Shown: positions 23,047-34,336 of the stretch, in pieces
How the letters are laid out: the number at the start of each line of letters is the position of its first letter
How positions within the stretch are numbered: the first letter of the stretch is position 1
Assembly (NCBI GenBank): GCA_002794735.1
Contig: NBAZ01000007.1
Coordinates: 496,001-560,000 of the forward strand
Length of the DNA stretch: 64,000 nucleotides
Reading direction: 5' to 3'
DNA from: Pyrrhoderma lamaoense
Taxonomy: Eukaryota > Basidiomycota > Agaricomycetes > Hymenochaetales > Hymenochaetaceae
Notes under the pieces: generated by a model
Seen by the model: the letters and a program-made list of their open reading frames with translations, nothing else
Told to the model about the DNA's origin: nothing
The model's database searches: none
Program-made: the position numbers and the translations under genes

Positions 23047-25694
23047 ATGGACTTGAGTGAGCGCGACGGGTCTCAGAATCAAAGTCAGAATAGAGTACAG
23101 AATCTGAGGTCTCCTGGGCCGCTTGATTTCTTTCTGAATATAGGGACCGAACACGTCGACCAAACAAATATCGACGTCAACGACTCTACTAATGAAAGCT
23201 CTACTGCACGTGGAAACACGGCTGATAGTCTTGACATCGGTAATACTAACAGCTCAGAACTGAGTGTACAAGATATGAACATGGACCTCAACTTAAATTT
23301 AGACATACTCACTGATGCTGCACAACTCTTTTTGCAGCCGCATAATCACGCTCAGTACCATACGACAGCATCATCTACGGCTTCAACGGAGGACATGCAT
23401 ATGCAATTACTAGATAGCGAATTTGCCTTTTTACTTGCCCAAGCTTCAAATACAAGTACTAGTAATCCTCACCTGATCAGTGAGGGTCATCAGAAAGCAA
23501 GCTCGGCTCTGACAGACGAGGCTACTCCTATATCGATTAACGAGGGCAAGAACAATGTTAATACCACAAGTGAAGACAAACATGACGATAACACAAACGA
23601 ATATAGAAACCATGGTGTTGCCTCTTCAAATGTGGTTCAACAAAGCCCACTCTCTTCTAACACTTTTCCAGACACGATCTCTGATGCCAACGGCAACTCC
23701 TATCTGGCGAATCTCCCGGCCGTTCTGCAGATGGCACAAACTATGCACCCTCACTCTCAGAACCAACCTCATCGAAAAGAAGCTCAGAACCAGAACCCTT
23801 CGGACGCTACTACTTCTCCCAAAGGTAGGACCGGACCCGAATTTGTTGACGATAAGAACGAGGAGCATCAATCGCAACAGGGGCATGACCTTAATCACTT
23901 CTTTGCCCACCTCGAGGCGCATCTAGAACAACAACATCAAGCCCGCTCCCATGCTACTGCGACGGTATCCTCATCTGGAGGTGGCGATCACAGTTTTTCA
24001 ACTTCTCCAGCATCATCTGGTGGTATTGTACCGGATATACCAAATCTAGATAATCTCATGATCCCTCTCTTCCATCCCCCTCCACCTTCGTCTCTCTCCA
24101 CTTCTACTTCAGGCATTGGTGTTGTCAATAACGATGATATTCACAGCTACTTAACTAGCCTTGGACAACCTTCAGTATCGGTATCAGTGCCGATGACAGC
24201 GGGACACATGCCTTACTACTCCGGTATTGACTTTGGACCCTTGGAATCTGGCATCGGATCTGGATCTCGAGGAGCAAGGGATGGATCTGGTGTTTCAAGG
24301 GTAGCTGACAGAGGCGAAGTTGAGTCGGGAATTGACTATGCAAGCAATATGGGCGCAGGTACAAGTAGCGGGACAAGCAAGGGGAAGCAAAGGGCAACAA
24401 ACAATTTAGGTGCTAGCTTGGATGGGAGTGACAGTAATTTACAGACCAAGAGGGGTCGAAAACGGGCTAGAACAGGGTCAACACCAGTATCTCATGTTTG
24501 TGAGTACTGTCAAAAGTCGTTTGGGCGAAAGAGCGACATGACGAGGCATGCAAGGATTCATACTGGCGAAAGACCATTTGAATGCCCTCATACAGGATGC
24601 GGTAAAACATTTATTCAGGTAATTCTATACTTCGCATATATCTCAACGCGACTTGTCTAACGCTTTATATCTCGCTAGCGTTCGGCCTTACACGTTCATC
24701 TACGAGTTCATTCAGGCGAACGGCCCCATACATGCGAGTATCCACTTTGTTTACGCACATTTAGTGACTCGAGTAGTTTGGCTCGACATCGGCGGACACA
24801 TACAGGGAAACGTCCGTATAAATGTGAGGTGCCAGACTGTGCTAAGACTTTCACTCGGAGGACGACTCTCACAGCTCATATGAGAGGACATGATCCAACC
24901 TGGGAACCTGATCCAAACATGTACGTATCCCTGTTATTTATGCCCCTTATCCCTCCTTTTCGCTTTTCTAGCTGAGGACCACTAAAAGTTCGAGGGGAAC
25001 TTCTTTGAGCCTTATTTTATTCCTTTTCACCGCGGCTATTTAGTCTTATTCAGGATCTGAACTCATCATATGTATATTAAACCCCCATCACAGTCGATAT
25101 AGTTTCAAGGCGAAGAAGCAACGGACAGATGCCAATGTGATTGCAGGGGATGATATAAATCTTGATAAGGACTTGGAAGAATCAGTGCGAGTGTTGACAT
25201 CGTTAATCACACGTGGCGGACTACCTTCTTCATTGGGCCAGGTACAAGAGGCAGGACCGAGCGTTAGTGAGCAGACTCTTGGTGATGCAATTGGAAGTGA
25301 GCAAAGTAGGGGGTGGTTGAACGATCGAGTGGCAGAGATCAGTGTCGAAATTGCAACTGCAATCGCGCAGGCACAAGCCCAAGTACAGAAACAACTTATG
25401 GATGAAGAGGGGGGGAGCTCTGAAGAAGATGAAGGTGATGAAGACGACATGGAAGGAGATGAGGTTTATGATGAATATATAGGAGGTGGGCTTGCCGATA
25501 CACGAATAGGAGGAGCTGACGGGAGAAGGAATGTTCCAGTAAATATTAGTGAAATACGGACGAGCAGTGCTCTTGAAGAAGGTAATGACGAAGACGAGGA
25601 AGAGGACTTCCCAGTTCCACTTCGAATCAGGAGAAACAATAAGGACAAAAGTACTAGAAACACGAATAATAGTAATAGTCTTCAGAGAAAATGA
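23047..25694 (+). CDS. C2H2 zinc-finger transcription factor (four fingers)
   Basis: Three exons in phase (23047-24618, 24679-24920, 25103-25694) give 801 aa. Residues 1-470 are Ser/Asn/Gln/His-rich and disordered, as in activation domains. A basic patch (KRGRKRAR) precedes four tandem C2H2 fingers at about residues 480-600: [21 protein letters not shown], then one with C-x4-C ([23 protein letters not shown], split by intron 1), [23 protein letters not shown] and [23 protein letters not shown]. The TGERP and SGERP linkers are those of DNA-binding arrays. After the fingers come KAKKQR, a helical segment and long acidic runs ([11 protein letters not shown]). It is nuclear and probably a sequence-specific regulator. 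The fungal orthologue is not identified. Confidence 0.92.
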
Positions 25695-26564
25695 GTTAAC
25701 ACTTTCCTCCCAAGTAATATCTTCGGATATCAAAGAAGGATGTCTGATTCTAATTCATATTAGTACGAAATTTCGAAATCTTACTTCATCAGGACATAGG
25801 TTAGTATTTAATTGCTTATAAAATTAAAGAAGATTTCAGTCAACGATCAAGATTCTAGATATTAGACTATTAACCTGATCACTACTCTATATCATATTCT
25901 TGTCAGTTTACCCCGACGCATCAACGTAAAAGGGTGCAAAGGGACATTCAAAGAGCTCCATGCACTGGTACGTAAGCAAAAAACCTCTCAGTGCCGAGCG
26001 AGAGACCAAGAAAATATATCTAGCGTCCTTCCATATGTACTATACTATGGCTGGATAGCTTAGATATTAATATATGATATATGCGATATAATTATCAACC
26101 TAATCAAGAACCACCAAGATCATTATCAGCCTGTACATCACTCGTTCACAATGTCGGATAAGCTTAGATTTCAAATTAAGTTTCAATTCCCATTAGGAGC
26201 TCATACGGGCCTCTCAGTATATCTGACTCTTAAACTCGGACTGATATCTGTTTTGATATATATATGTACTTTCTCAATGGAATAAAAAGGCAATTTTAAG
26301 ATATAAAGTTGTTATTATCCACATAGGACGATAGTCGTATATATGCTGATAACTGAATAAGAGCATCGACACTAGTAGATAGGTCAAGGTTTCCGATGGC
26401 TGCCAGTACGATTCTTGGTCTAGAATGGACTAGGGATATAGCCTAACGAACCAAAACAAGAAGTGCAAACTCATGAGACATGCATGGTGTCTAATCGTGC
26501 CGGAATAGCAAATTATAATGTCATTTCTCTTTCTCTTATCGATGTCTTTAATAACATAAATGAC
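25695..26564. other. Convergent intergenic region
   Basis: 870 bases, strongly AT-rich, between two converging stop codons. No gene, RNA or repeat recognised. Confidence 0.45.
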
Positions 26565-27709
26565 CTATAATGTATCTATAAACCTAGATCTCCATTTGCT
26601 AGCCTCCTCCTTACTTATACCTCTCGAGTAGAGTAGTGCCGATCTACCAATAGTTGCATTAACACACTGTAGCAGGTTCTGGTCGATCCACCCGGGTAGT
26701 GGAGTTTCCGTGGAACTTTGGTTGAGGGCGAAGGTATCATTAAATCCGTCAAGTGTAAGTGCGATGCTACTGGCTCGGTAGTATTGAATGACTTCTTCCG
26801 GCTTTGGATTTTCTGGCTCATTAGAATCAGGATCGAACATGGTGATATTCTGTGCACTGATAGTTTTGGCATCAAACTTCCGGTGACAGGTACCATTGAT
26901 AGTCCAGAGCAGCCATCTGGTAGTCTCATCGTCTGCAACTATGCGGAGAGTGGTATTCTGGCTCGGAGATTGAAAAGGGAGTGTGACGAGAACTCCACCC
27001 GGTCTCAAGGTTTCGTTCGCGTGTCCGTACTATCATAGTGGCAAGGTGCTCAGTGTGTGAGTCCTATTTTGACATAGAAAGCAACGTACCTCAGTAGGGT
27101 GCAAGTATTCTGGCTCTGTTGTCGTAGTGCCCCAGACGACTGGCCAGAAGTAGTACGGGAAGTCTCGTCCTGATACACCTCGAGAGGTGCCGCTTAAATA
27201 ACCGCTCCCATATGTTCTAACGACAGATGATATAGTATTGAGCTATAAGACGTTATATATCTGTAGGACACACATACCTATTTCCAAATATATTATCGTG
27301 AGTACCTCCACCCCGTAGTCGGCCAGCAAATTTTTCTCCAGGTGTAGTCTCCGTTTCATTACTGCCAAAACCATAGGCATATGCGACCAGTTCGTCAAGT
27401 AAAGTTGATCCATTGTATGCACCTCCTATGTAAGGCGCCTGTCCAGTATTTCCGTTTCCTCCTCCATCGGTTGTATTATCTCTGCGACTGAGGCTACTTG
27501 TCCCTTCTTCATCTCGTCCCCAGGGTGTGAAGAGTAATGGGATGTACAGTAATGGGATGTACATGGCACCTTGTGATGTCCAGAGTAGTGCAAGTGGGCT
27601 ACTTGTGTCGTATTGGAGCGTCTGTTAAGGTCTATTGAACAAAAGATTCGAGGCATATATATACAAGTATAGGTACCAGTAGGATCGTTTTCAGATAGCA
27701 TTTGAACAT
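26565..27709 (-). CDS. N-glycosylation-site-rich hypothetical protein
   Basis: Four exons join in phase (27677-27709, 27278-27621, 27090-27216, 26565-27029) to give 322 aa. Visible blocks: a hydrophobic N-terminal region (LLWTSQGAMYIPLLYIPLLF), a Gly/Asn-rich segment (TTDGGGNGNTGQAPYIGGAY), and a central motif GSGYLSGTSRGVSGRDFPYYF followed by WPVVWG. A C-terminal half has many N-x-S/T sites (NGT, NIT, NDT, NQSST, NAT). Proteins with the central Gly/aromatic motif are common in mushroom-forming fungi but have no known function, from memory. The glycosylation sites and hydrophobic N-terminus suggest passage through the secretory route. The start was chosen because MFKCYLKTILL joins exon 2 in phase 0. 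Confidence 0.7.
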
Positions 27710-28466
27710 CTCAAGTCATACCGCAAAACATATTCGGATAACGGAAGGGTATGAATCAGATTTCACTGCATCCCGGGATACGAGAACAATAGAGAACATA
27801 GAATACAATTAAATTTTATTGGAAGTTTATATTTCATGCGTCCGAAACATATATTGCAAGGTAAGACAGGTGGCTTGATATTGCTATGTATGAACAAAAA
27901 TGGTAAGCCGGCTGCTTATGTAGCTACAGTAGATTACATAATCATGGAAGAAGAGCCGTCAAATGACAATTATAACTCGAACAAAGTCAGAAAAGCAGTC
28001 TATATCTGGCTAACTGCACTAAGCTATACAGGACCTCTAAGGGGGAACCTCAATACAGATGCCTTACACACATATCATGGATTTTATCAAATATCCAATA
28101 CACCATTAGCATTCCATGTAACAAGGTGCGCAGCACAACAATCAGCTACGAAGTACATGTAAATACAAGCATCCTATCCAACCATGTCATCAAGATCGTG
28201 AGATATCGTGTGTTAAGAGTACAGGGTTTCGCAGCGGAAAAGAGAAGAATAGGAGGGGAGGTTTGAAGGGAGATGCACAGGTGTGAGTGTGGGTGAACAA
28301 GTAAAACAACAAGAGATCAACGTAGTCTAATACGCGGATAGAAGTAAGAAAAGATAAAAAAAACCGAAAAGGACAGTACAAGAAAAATCATCAAACAAGG
28401 GTCCATTCCATCCGTCAAAAAAAGTCATTTTCCTAAGCCCAGCCTCTGCGAGACATACCCTTCTTT
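27710..28466. other. Intergenic region
   Basis: 757 bases. An ATG-less-biased frame at 27836-28162 was judged non-coding (see rejected). The right part, rich in AAAAG/GTAGG, is probably the 3' UTR of the next minus-strand gene. Confidence 0.4.
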
Positions 28467-29766
28467 TTACCATACACGTCGGCGTTGAGGAGCAGGACGC
28501 CTGCGGACAGTAGTTGTAACTTCTGGTTCCTCTTCTTCCACATATTCCGGTTCTGGTATGGTATCATATATAATCTCCTGAACAGTTGTAGGAAAAGTAG
28601 GCAGTTCAGTTGTTGACGCAAACAATACTGGAAGCGGGAATTCAGCTGGACGAGTACTAGCTGGAGGGGGTGGAGGTGGAGCGACCTTGCTAGTGACGGT
28701 GATAACAGGTTTCGGCGGTGGGGGAGGGGCTGCAGGACGTTCTTCAGTGTATTGTACGATCTTTTCGGTTACTGGGTACGCCTAAGATAAGGAAAGTATA
28801 AGTCAGCAAGGTACTGAGCGAGAAATTGGAAAACTCCCGTCCCGAACCCCGGACGAAGGAGGAAAGGGACGATCCGTACATAGAAAAGCAAGGAAAAGCT
28901 AAGATATACGGGAGACAGGCAGTCCTCCTTCGTCTCAGAGCTCGGACCGACGTGGATTCGAGAGAGGTACCTTGACTTTACGCTTAGCAGGTTGCTCGAC
29001 GATGTACTCCTCCTCAACCATTTGGGGTCAGTTCCAAGGGCACTAGTTAAAGTATATTTTATCAGCCAAAACAAGTTCCATTAAGTCAACCGTGGGAATG
29101 TACATACATGAGCTGCTCCATAATCCAAGCCTCGCGACGTTGCGCGTCGTGTTCCCGACGATTGACAGACTCCTCACGTCGGCCCATGTCCTTTTCACGC
29201 TCGGCTATCTTAGTCTCGCGTTGAATAAGGTCTTCAATACGACGAGTAAGTTCTGCAGAGTCAGCAGTCGGAGCAGGGGGAGGAGGGGGTGGGGGTGGAA
29301 CTGCAACTGCGTTCTCGTTGTGGTGAATAACTTCCTTGTAGATAGTTTGCACAGGTGCCATGGTTTCGATGTACTCCGTCACCGTTGCATATGGCTGACA
29401 CGTAACAAGAGCCCCAGCAAGGATGTCTGCTTCACGTTGGGCAACTTCAGATTCGCGCTTTGCAACTGCATGTTCGCGAGTTATGAGAGCTTCAGAGCGG
29501 CGAGGGTTGAAGAAGGAGCCCCAGAGGCCAGCTCCATTGGTTGTCGAATCACCACGAATAGCTTCGGTGGGGTTGGCATTGCTGGAGGATCCTGGGAGAC
29601 GAGTTGACGGTAACGAGAGCATTACAGCTAGAACGGCCAAAACAAGTGAGAGAATCAACAGTAATGTCGTCGATGAAATTGTGCGATGATGGTGATGCGA
29701 ACGCTCGCGAACAACGCGCTCACGCTCTCTGTCGCGGTCGTGATGAGAGGACGACGGGTTTGCCAT
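28467..29766 (-). CDS. Membrane-anchored coiled-coil, proline-rich protein
   Basis: The N-terminal exon 29104-29766 (start MANPSSSHHDRD) encodes a His/Arg-rich cytosolic stretch, one transmembrane helix (TLLLILSLVLAVLAVMLSLP) and a heptad-like Arg/Glu coiled coil broken by a PPPPPPPP run. It ends in a second Glu/Arg coil (ERREESVNRREHDAQRREAW). A short exon, 28971-29012, gives EEYIVEQPAKRKVK. The last exon runs to TAA at 28467 and encodes RPAAPPPPPKPVITVTSKV and an acidic EPEYVEEEEPEVTT end with a final QRRRVW. The last exon is odd: the residues AYPVTEKIVQYTEE at 28740-28782 fit the context but lie one base out of frame with the Pro-rich part. An acceptor at 28745 or an indel would explain this. 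Function unknown. Confidence 0.65.
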
Positions 29767-30524
29767 GTTCCTTACGCTAACGGAAGCAGAGGGGGAAATG
29801 GAGGTTGGAGCAGAGACGCGGCGGCTGGTGGGACGCTCGTAGGTGACGAAGGAGGTTGTGGCCGACAGAGTGGGCGAGATGGGGACGCTTAAAAAGAGGC
29901 GGAAGAAGGGGTCGCTGGTCAACGTACGTTGGGACGCTAAAAGTCAACCTTCCGTAATAAATTCGATTTCACTCTTTGTTTGGCTACCGTCACACACGAG
30001 GCCTATTATTTGCACACCATTTACTCTAAAAAAACGTCGTATTCGACTTACTCGACACCGGTTCATGACGAGCCGCAGATGGAAGCTGAAGAGACATGCA
30101 ATAATTTGGGTAATCAACTTTTTTTGGTGAAAATGTGGCCCTGTAGGCCTAAATGAAGTGCCCAAACGGAAAATATGAACGAGTCTCAATGCCCCAAATA
30201 GGATACTATCCGTGTAGATCATCAATGTATCTCTGCATGAGGAAATCTTTACCCTTTTGAGAATATCATAATTTACATCCACGGAGGCAACTGCCAACGT
30301 TAACGTTGCTAGTAAAGCCTACTGCTGGCCAGCACTAGCTCCCAATACATCCTTGTTCTTAAACAAGCACCATAATTGACAATTATCTTTCACAGTGACC
30401 GCTTCTTCGCAAGTAAGTGAGTATGTTTTCTAGATTTATCATCAACACAAATTTTTTCTGATCTTTTGGTATTTTTCTCCCTTGAGAATGCCCCGAAATG
30501 GCCTGATAAAAAAAATGAGATGCG
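29767..30524. other. Divergent intergenic region
   Basis: 758 bases between two divergent starts. A possible 5' UTR intron begins with the GTAAGT at 30412 on the plus strand. Nothing else recognised. Confidence 0.4.
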
Positions 30525-33187
30525 ATGCAAGGTTTGTTGTGTTCCATTATAAAATTGGAAGTGAGCTCAGGCGTTCACCAGTGGTATAATGATGTCGGAT
30601 GGCCTCGGATAAACCCAGAGAAAGTGAGACTGGGACACACAGACATAACGGGATGTATGAGAGACGATAGTATCTGTCATTTTGCTCATCCCAATGAAGG
30701 TTCCATTTGGGCAAATGCCAAGCTAGCCAGACCTCCCAGTCATAAAGAGTATCCTGATAGTATTCTACCTCGCACGCCTACACCGCCCTGGCCAGGCTCT
30801 ACGCGTACGGATACAAGGTCTCCATATGTAAAGCAAGAACCTCGTTCACCCCCGGCTTCTTCTGCTTCTTTCACGTTGGATACATCTAAGGCCGCATCTC
30901 ACCATTCTCGCTCTCGTTCTCACTCTCGTATTGACTCTCAAGAGCATTCTCCAATGCAGTCTAGGAGCAATCGTCTATATAACTCGAACCGTGAAACATT
31001 CAAAGATAATTTCGACTCCGGGAATAGAAAAGTTAACCATTTTCACGATTTCAAACAGGATGCAAGTCGTGGTCGAAATTTGGGCTATCCCAGGGAAAGA
31101 GAATGGGACAGGCGGAAAAGTATCTCAGATTACAAAAGACGAGAGCGTACTCCAGGAAGGGGGGAGATCGATCGTACTAATACCTTCTCTGGGGTCCCAA
31201 CAAGTCCGCTTGACAAAAGTCAATCAATTAGAAGGTACTCATCAGATAACTTGAAAACGCAGGAACCTCCCATAGAACCTAGCTCTAATTCCATGTTAGC
31301 GAAAGACAGAGTAGATCGTACGCTTCTCTTTCATTCTTACTCTTTCAACATACTAAGTCTTTATTTGTGTACTCTCGTCACATCGACATACAATCTGGAC
31401 ATTGATGATCAACGGACTTCTCTTGCATGCATCGTACAGCCCAGGATCATGACATAAACATGAGCAGTGGGATGTCATCCGATCCCCCTGCTCCTTCTCA
31501 TTATCCTCCACCATCAAGTAAGCGTGGTTCTTCAATCGCATCTAGCACAGCAGCCCCCCCTCCCGACTCCGCAGCTACGCTTGCGATGCCACCTCCAGAG
31601 ACACCATTCTCGGCAATCTCAACCACAGTCGGCCATGTGCCTCCCACGTTTCCAACATTCCCATCCCTGATATTCCGAGAAAGGAAAAACTCAGTGATGA
31701 AGATAACTACAAAGTCTGGGACAAAAGGATCGAGTGTGTTTAAATGTTTCTGTTGATTAATATTTCGGTGATTGAGCTGCTACCTGCAGATTACTCAGTG
31801 TTGCACTACTCGCTCGGAGGGAGCTCAAGAAAAATTTAGAAGAACTCAAACAGCTAGAAGGACTTGGTGACTCCTATCAAACTCTAAATCTACCCTCTAC
31901 AACAAAGGAAAGATTTGCGGCCGTACTGAAAGCAACTAAACTCAAATGTGAAGCAAGTCGGGCAAAAGCTGAATTGACACACAAACAGATCAGTGCCCTT
32001 GATTTCTGGCCTGTACGCCGGAGCCTCGATTCCACAGGTGAAAGCAACGAAGTAGTTGACAAGCTACTTGAAGAGAAAAACGAGAAGCTACTGCAAGATG
32101 AACACCGTGAAGTAAAGAAAGAAGTCGGCGAGCTCGGTGATCTGATGTCGCGACTTGATCGTCAACTAAAAGAAGTAATCACCTTTGTCACGTCTTCTCG
32201 CCCTGGATTCAGTGAAAACACTTTACCTTCGAATTCCTCTATAACCTCGGCCAATGCTGTCCCAATGGATGTTGATACTCAGTCGGATCCCCCTCGAGGT
32301 GTAAAACGTCGGAAAACAGGTGATGGAGAAAATACATATACTAGCGATACCGCATCGGTGTCACCCCAGAAACAACAAAGCCCAGCAACCACTCAAATGG
32401 GTCGCAAGGAGCACAAATTAATATCTCATCAAATAAAGAGTCTAGAATCGCGTTTCGAGGAACTGGAAAATATGTTCTATCAATCAGCAGACCATGAAAA
32501 CGACGAGATCACAAGTATAGTAGAAATTGAACTAGAAAAAGTACGGAACGACATAAAACGGCTTGTCAAGCGAGAGCGGGAAACTATAATACAAACAGAG
32601 AACAATTATCATTCAGGCCTTCAGGACGATTTGGCCATACTAAAAGGCGAAATCAATTCGTTATCTATGCGTGCAACAGCAAAGCCTGTGGATGGTGAAG
32701 CACGAGATGCAGAGAAGTATAAACTTCAACTTGAATATGAGCAGGTCTGTTCTTCATATTACCGCTGATCTTACTGAGAATTTATACTCTTCTAATACTG
32801 TTGTAGCTGTGTGACGCGGTAAAGAAAGGGAAACTGCGCACAGATGAACTTCAAGAACAAATACGTGCTAGCACAGAGGAAGCAAAAGCGTTGCGCCGTT
32901 TGGTAGAACTTGCTCACCGGCCACCGCAAAGTCCCTCGGTTGACGAACTTGTTGATCTTATTCTTCCTCGAGTTATGGATACCGTTCGCGGCGAAATGGA
33001 GGAGCGCTTCATGCGACATCGCGAAGAAATAATAAATCTTATACGTGAAGGTGCTCCTAGGATGGAAACACTAAATGAGAGGGTCAACAAAATTGCAAGC
33101 CTACCAGAGGCGTATGCAATCCTGCGAAATCCAGGTTATGGCAGGGAAGAACCAAACGGATCTAATATATCTCCTAAAAATTTCTAG
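30525..33187 (+). CDS. Coiled-coil protein with N-terminal C-x6-C-x3-H motif
   Basis: Four exons in phase (30525-31317, 31440-31737, 31790-32744, 32807-33187), about 808 aa. Near the N-terminus, DITGCMRDDSICHFAHP resembles the second half of a CCCH zinc finger (C-x6-C-x3-H); a first Cys, if present, would lie in an unresolved upstream exon. Then comes a long Arg/Ser/Pro-rich disordered stretch (HSRSRSHSRIDSQEHSP) like RNA-associated proteins. From about residue 360 to the end there are long Glu/Lys/Leu coiled coils, with a nuclear-localisation-like VKRRKT. It ends with RVNKIASLPEAYAILRNPGY. A nuclear RNA-binding scaffold is possible but inferred. The upstream start is uncertain. Confidence 0.65.
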
Positions 33188-33540
33188 GCTCAAGCTAAAA
33201 TATGAATTAGATTCCGATACATTATTTTAGATAACGTATGTCTCCGGGTATACTATATCTCGGTCAGATACTATCTTATGTCCTTTTCTTGTTCTATGCT
33301 TTACCGGAAGGTTATTTGCAGTCGATTTATTTACGCATGATAATTTACTTTGTACTATACATATATGCTTCTTTAGTACGCATATGTATATATTGATATA
33401 AACAAGACCTTACTATTATTCGGAAAAATAATCTAAAAATCACTTGGGTCTGCATATTGCGAATATTTCTTTAAAAACTTGTTGAATAACCTGAGGGTAA
33501 TGTTTAGTAGAAAAATAAGAAAAATGAGAAAAAATGTGAG
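33188..33540. other. Intergenic region
   Basis: Very AT-rich 350 bases before the tRNA. Nothing coding seen. Confidence 0.4.
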
Positions 33541-33631
33541 TGGTCCCTCCGAGACTCGAACTCGGGACCCTTGCATCTCCAGGGTAGATAACCTCATAAG
33601 TACAAAGCACTACCAACTGTGCTAAAGGACC
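33541..33631 (-). tRNA. tRNA-Ile(UAU) with an 18-nt intron
   Basis: Reading down from 33631, the acceptor GGTCCTT pairs with AGGGACC plus discriminator A. The D arm is GCAC-AGTTGGTA-GTGC. The anticodon stem is TTGTA/TGCAA, and the T arm is CCGAG-TTCGAGT-CTCGG. The anticodon loop starts C-T-TAT-G, giving anticodon UAU (reads AUA, isoleucine). An 18-nt insert sits after position 37, the canonical place for nuclear tRNA introns (about 33577-33594). Without it the tRNA is 73 nt. CCA is not encoded, as expected for eukaryotes. A T-run (TTTT-like, read from AAAA at about 33522-33526 on the plus strand) lies downstream as a Pol III stop. Confidence 0.93.
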
Positions 33632-34336
33632 CTTTTCTCACGTTTAACTCCTGCAGTTAGCACAATATATAGCGCATATTAGAACTGCGTTGATGAGGCT
33701 ACAAACATCCTTTCCGTCGTATTCTAATCACTGTTTACATTAAACATCTAGTAAACTCATAGTAGAATACTCTGTTATATACCTCCCGAAACAAAAAAAA
33801 CTATTATTATCGCGATTAATCCGGATACAAAGGTAGTCAGATCTGTCCCGTAGGTTCATCTTACAAACCTTGTTCTTATCTGAAATCTTGGTATACTTTG
33901 CATGCTATTTTTTTTCTCTATATCTTTCTTTTTTAATACGCCTAAAGTTCTTTTAATGTTCTGAATGGGGATACACTGACAGCAAGGTAAGTAGGTGGGT
34001 ATGGAGTTATTTTATCTCTTCTGGGTTAGCATATGCATCTTAGATCACCGTGTTGGCCTACTTGTACAGAGTAGTATATTAGAGCTGAAATCGTGGATTT
34101 AATGCATATATGTAGGCATGCTTGTGTAAAGTTATGACATCCTACTGAAATGATACGAAAGATAACCTACATAAAGCGCGCCCGTTCATGGTAGTAAATA
34201 GTACATGTAACAACGGGAAGTTAATAGATCCCCAAATTATAAAGTAGACGCTAGACGATCAAGAGAAATAAATGAATATTAGTCTTCCGGTGACGACAAA
34301 GGGGGCTGTTTAATTTTTAGTTGGGGCATAAGGCGA
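33632..34336. other. Intergenic region
   Basis: 700 AT-rich bases between the tRNA and the SMC6 stop. No coding frame or structured RNA recognised. Confidence 0.4.

Noticed and set aside
23085..24400. Minus-strand and other-frame ORFs across the zinc-finger gene
   Set aside because: Shadows of the long coding exon.
27836..28162. 108-codon plus-strand frame
   Set aside because: No family resemblance, and it lies in the AT-rich region just 5' of one minus-strand gene. It has an ATG but no supporting context.
29092..29607. 171-codon plus-strand frame antisense to the coiled-coil gene
   Set aside because: It is created by the Arg/Glu-rich coding strand opposite.
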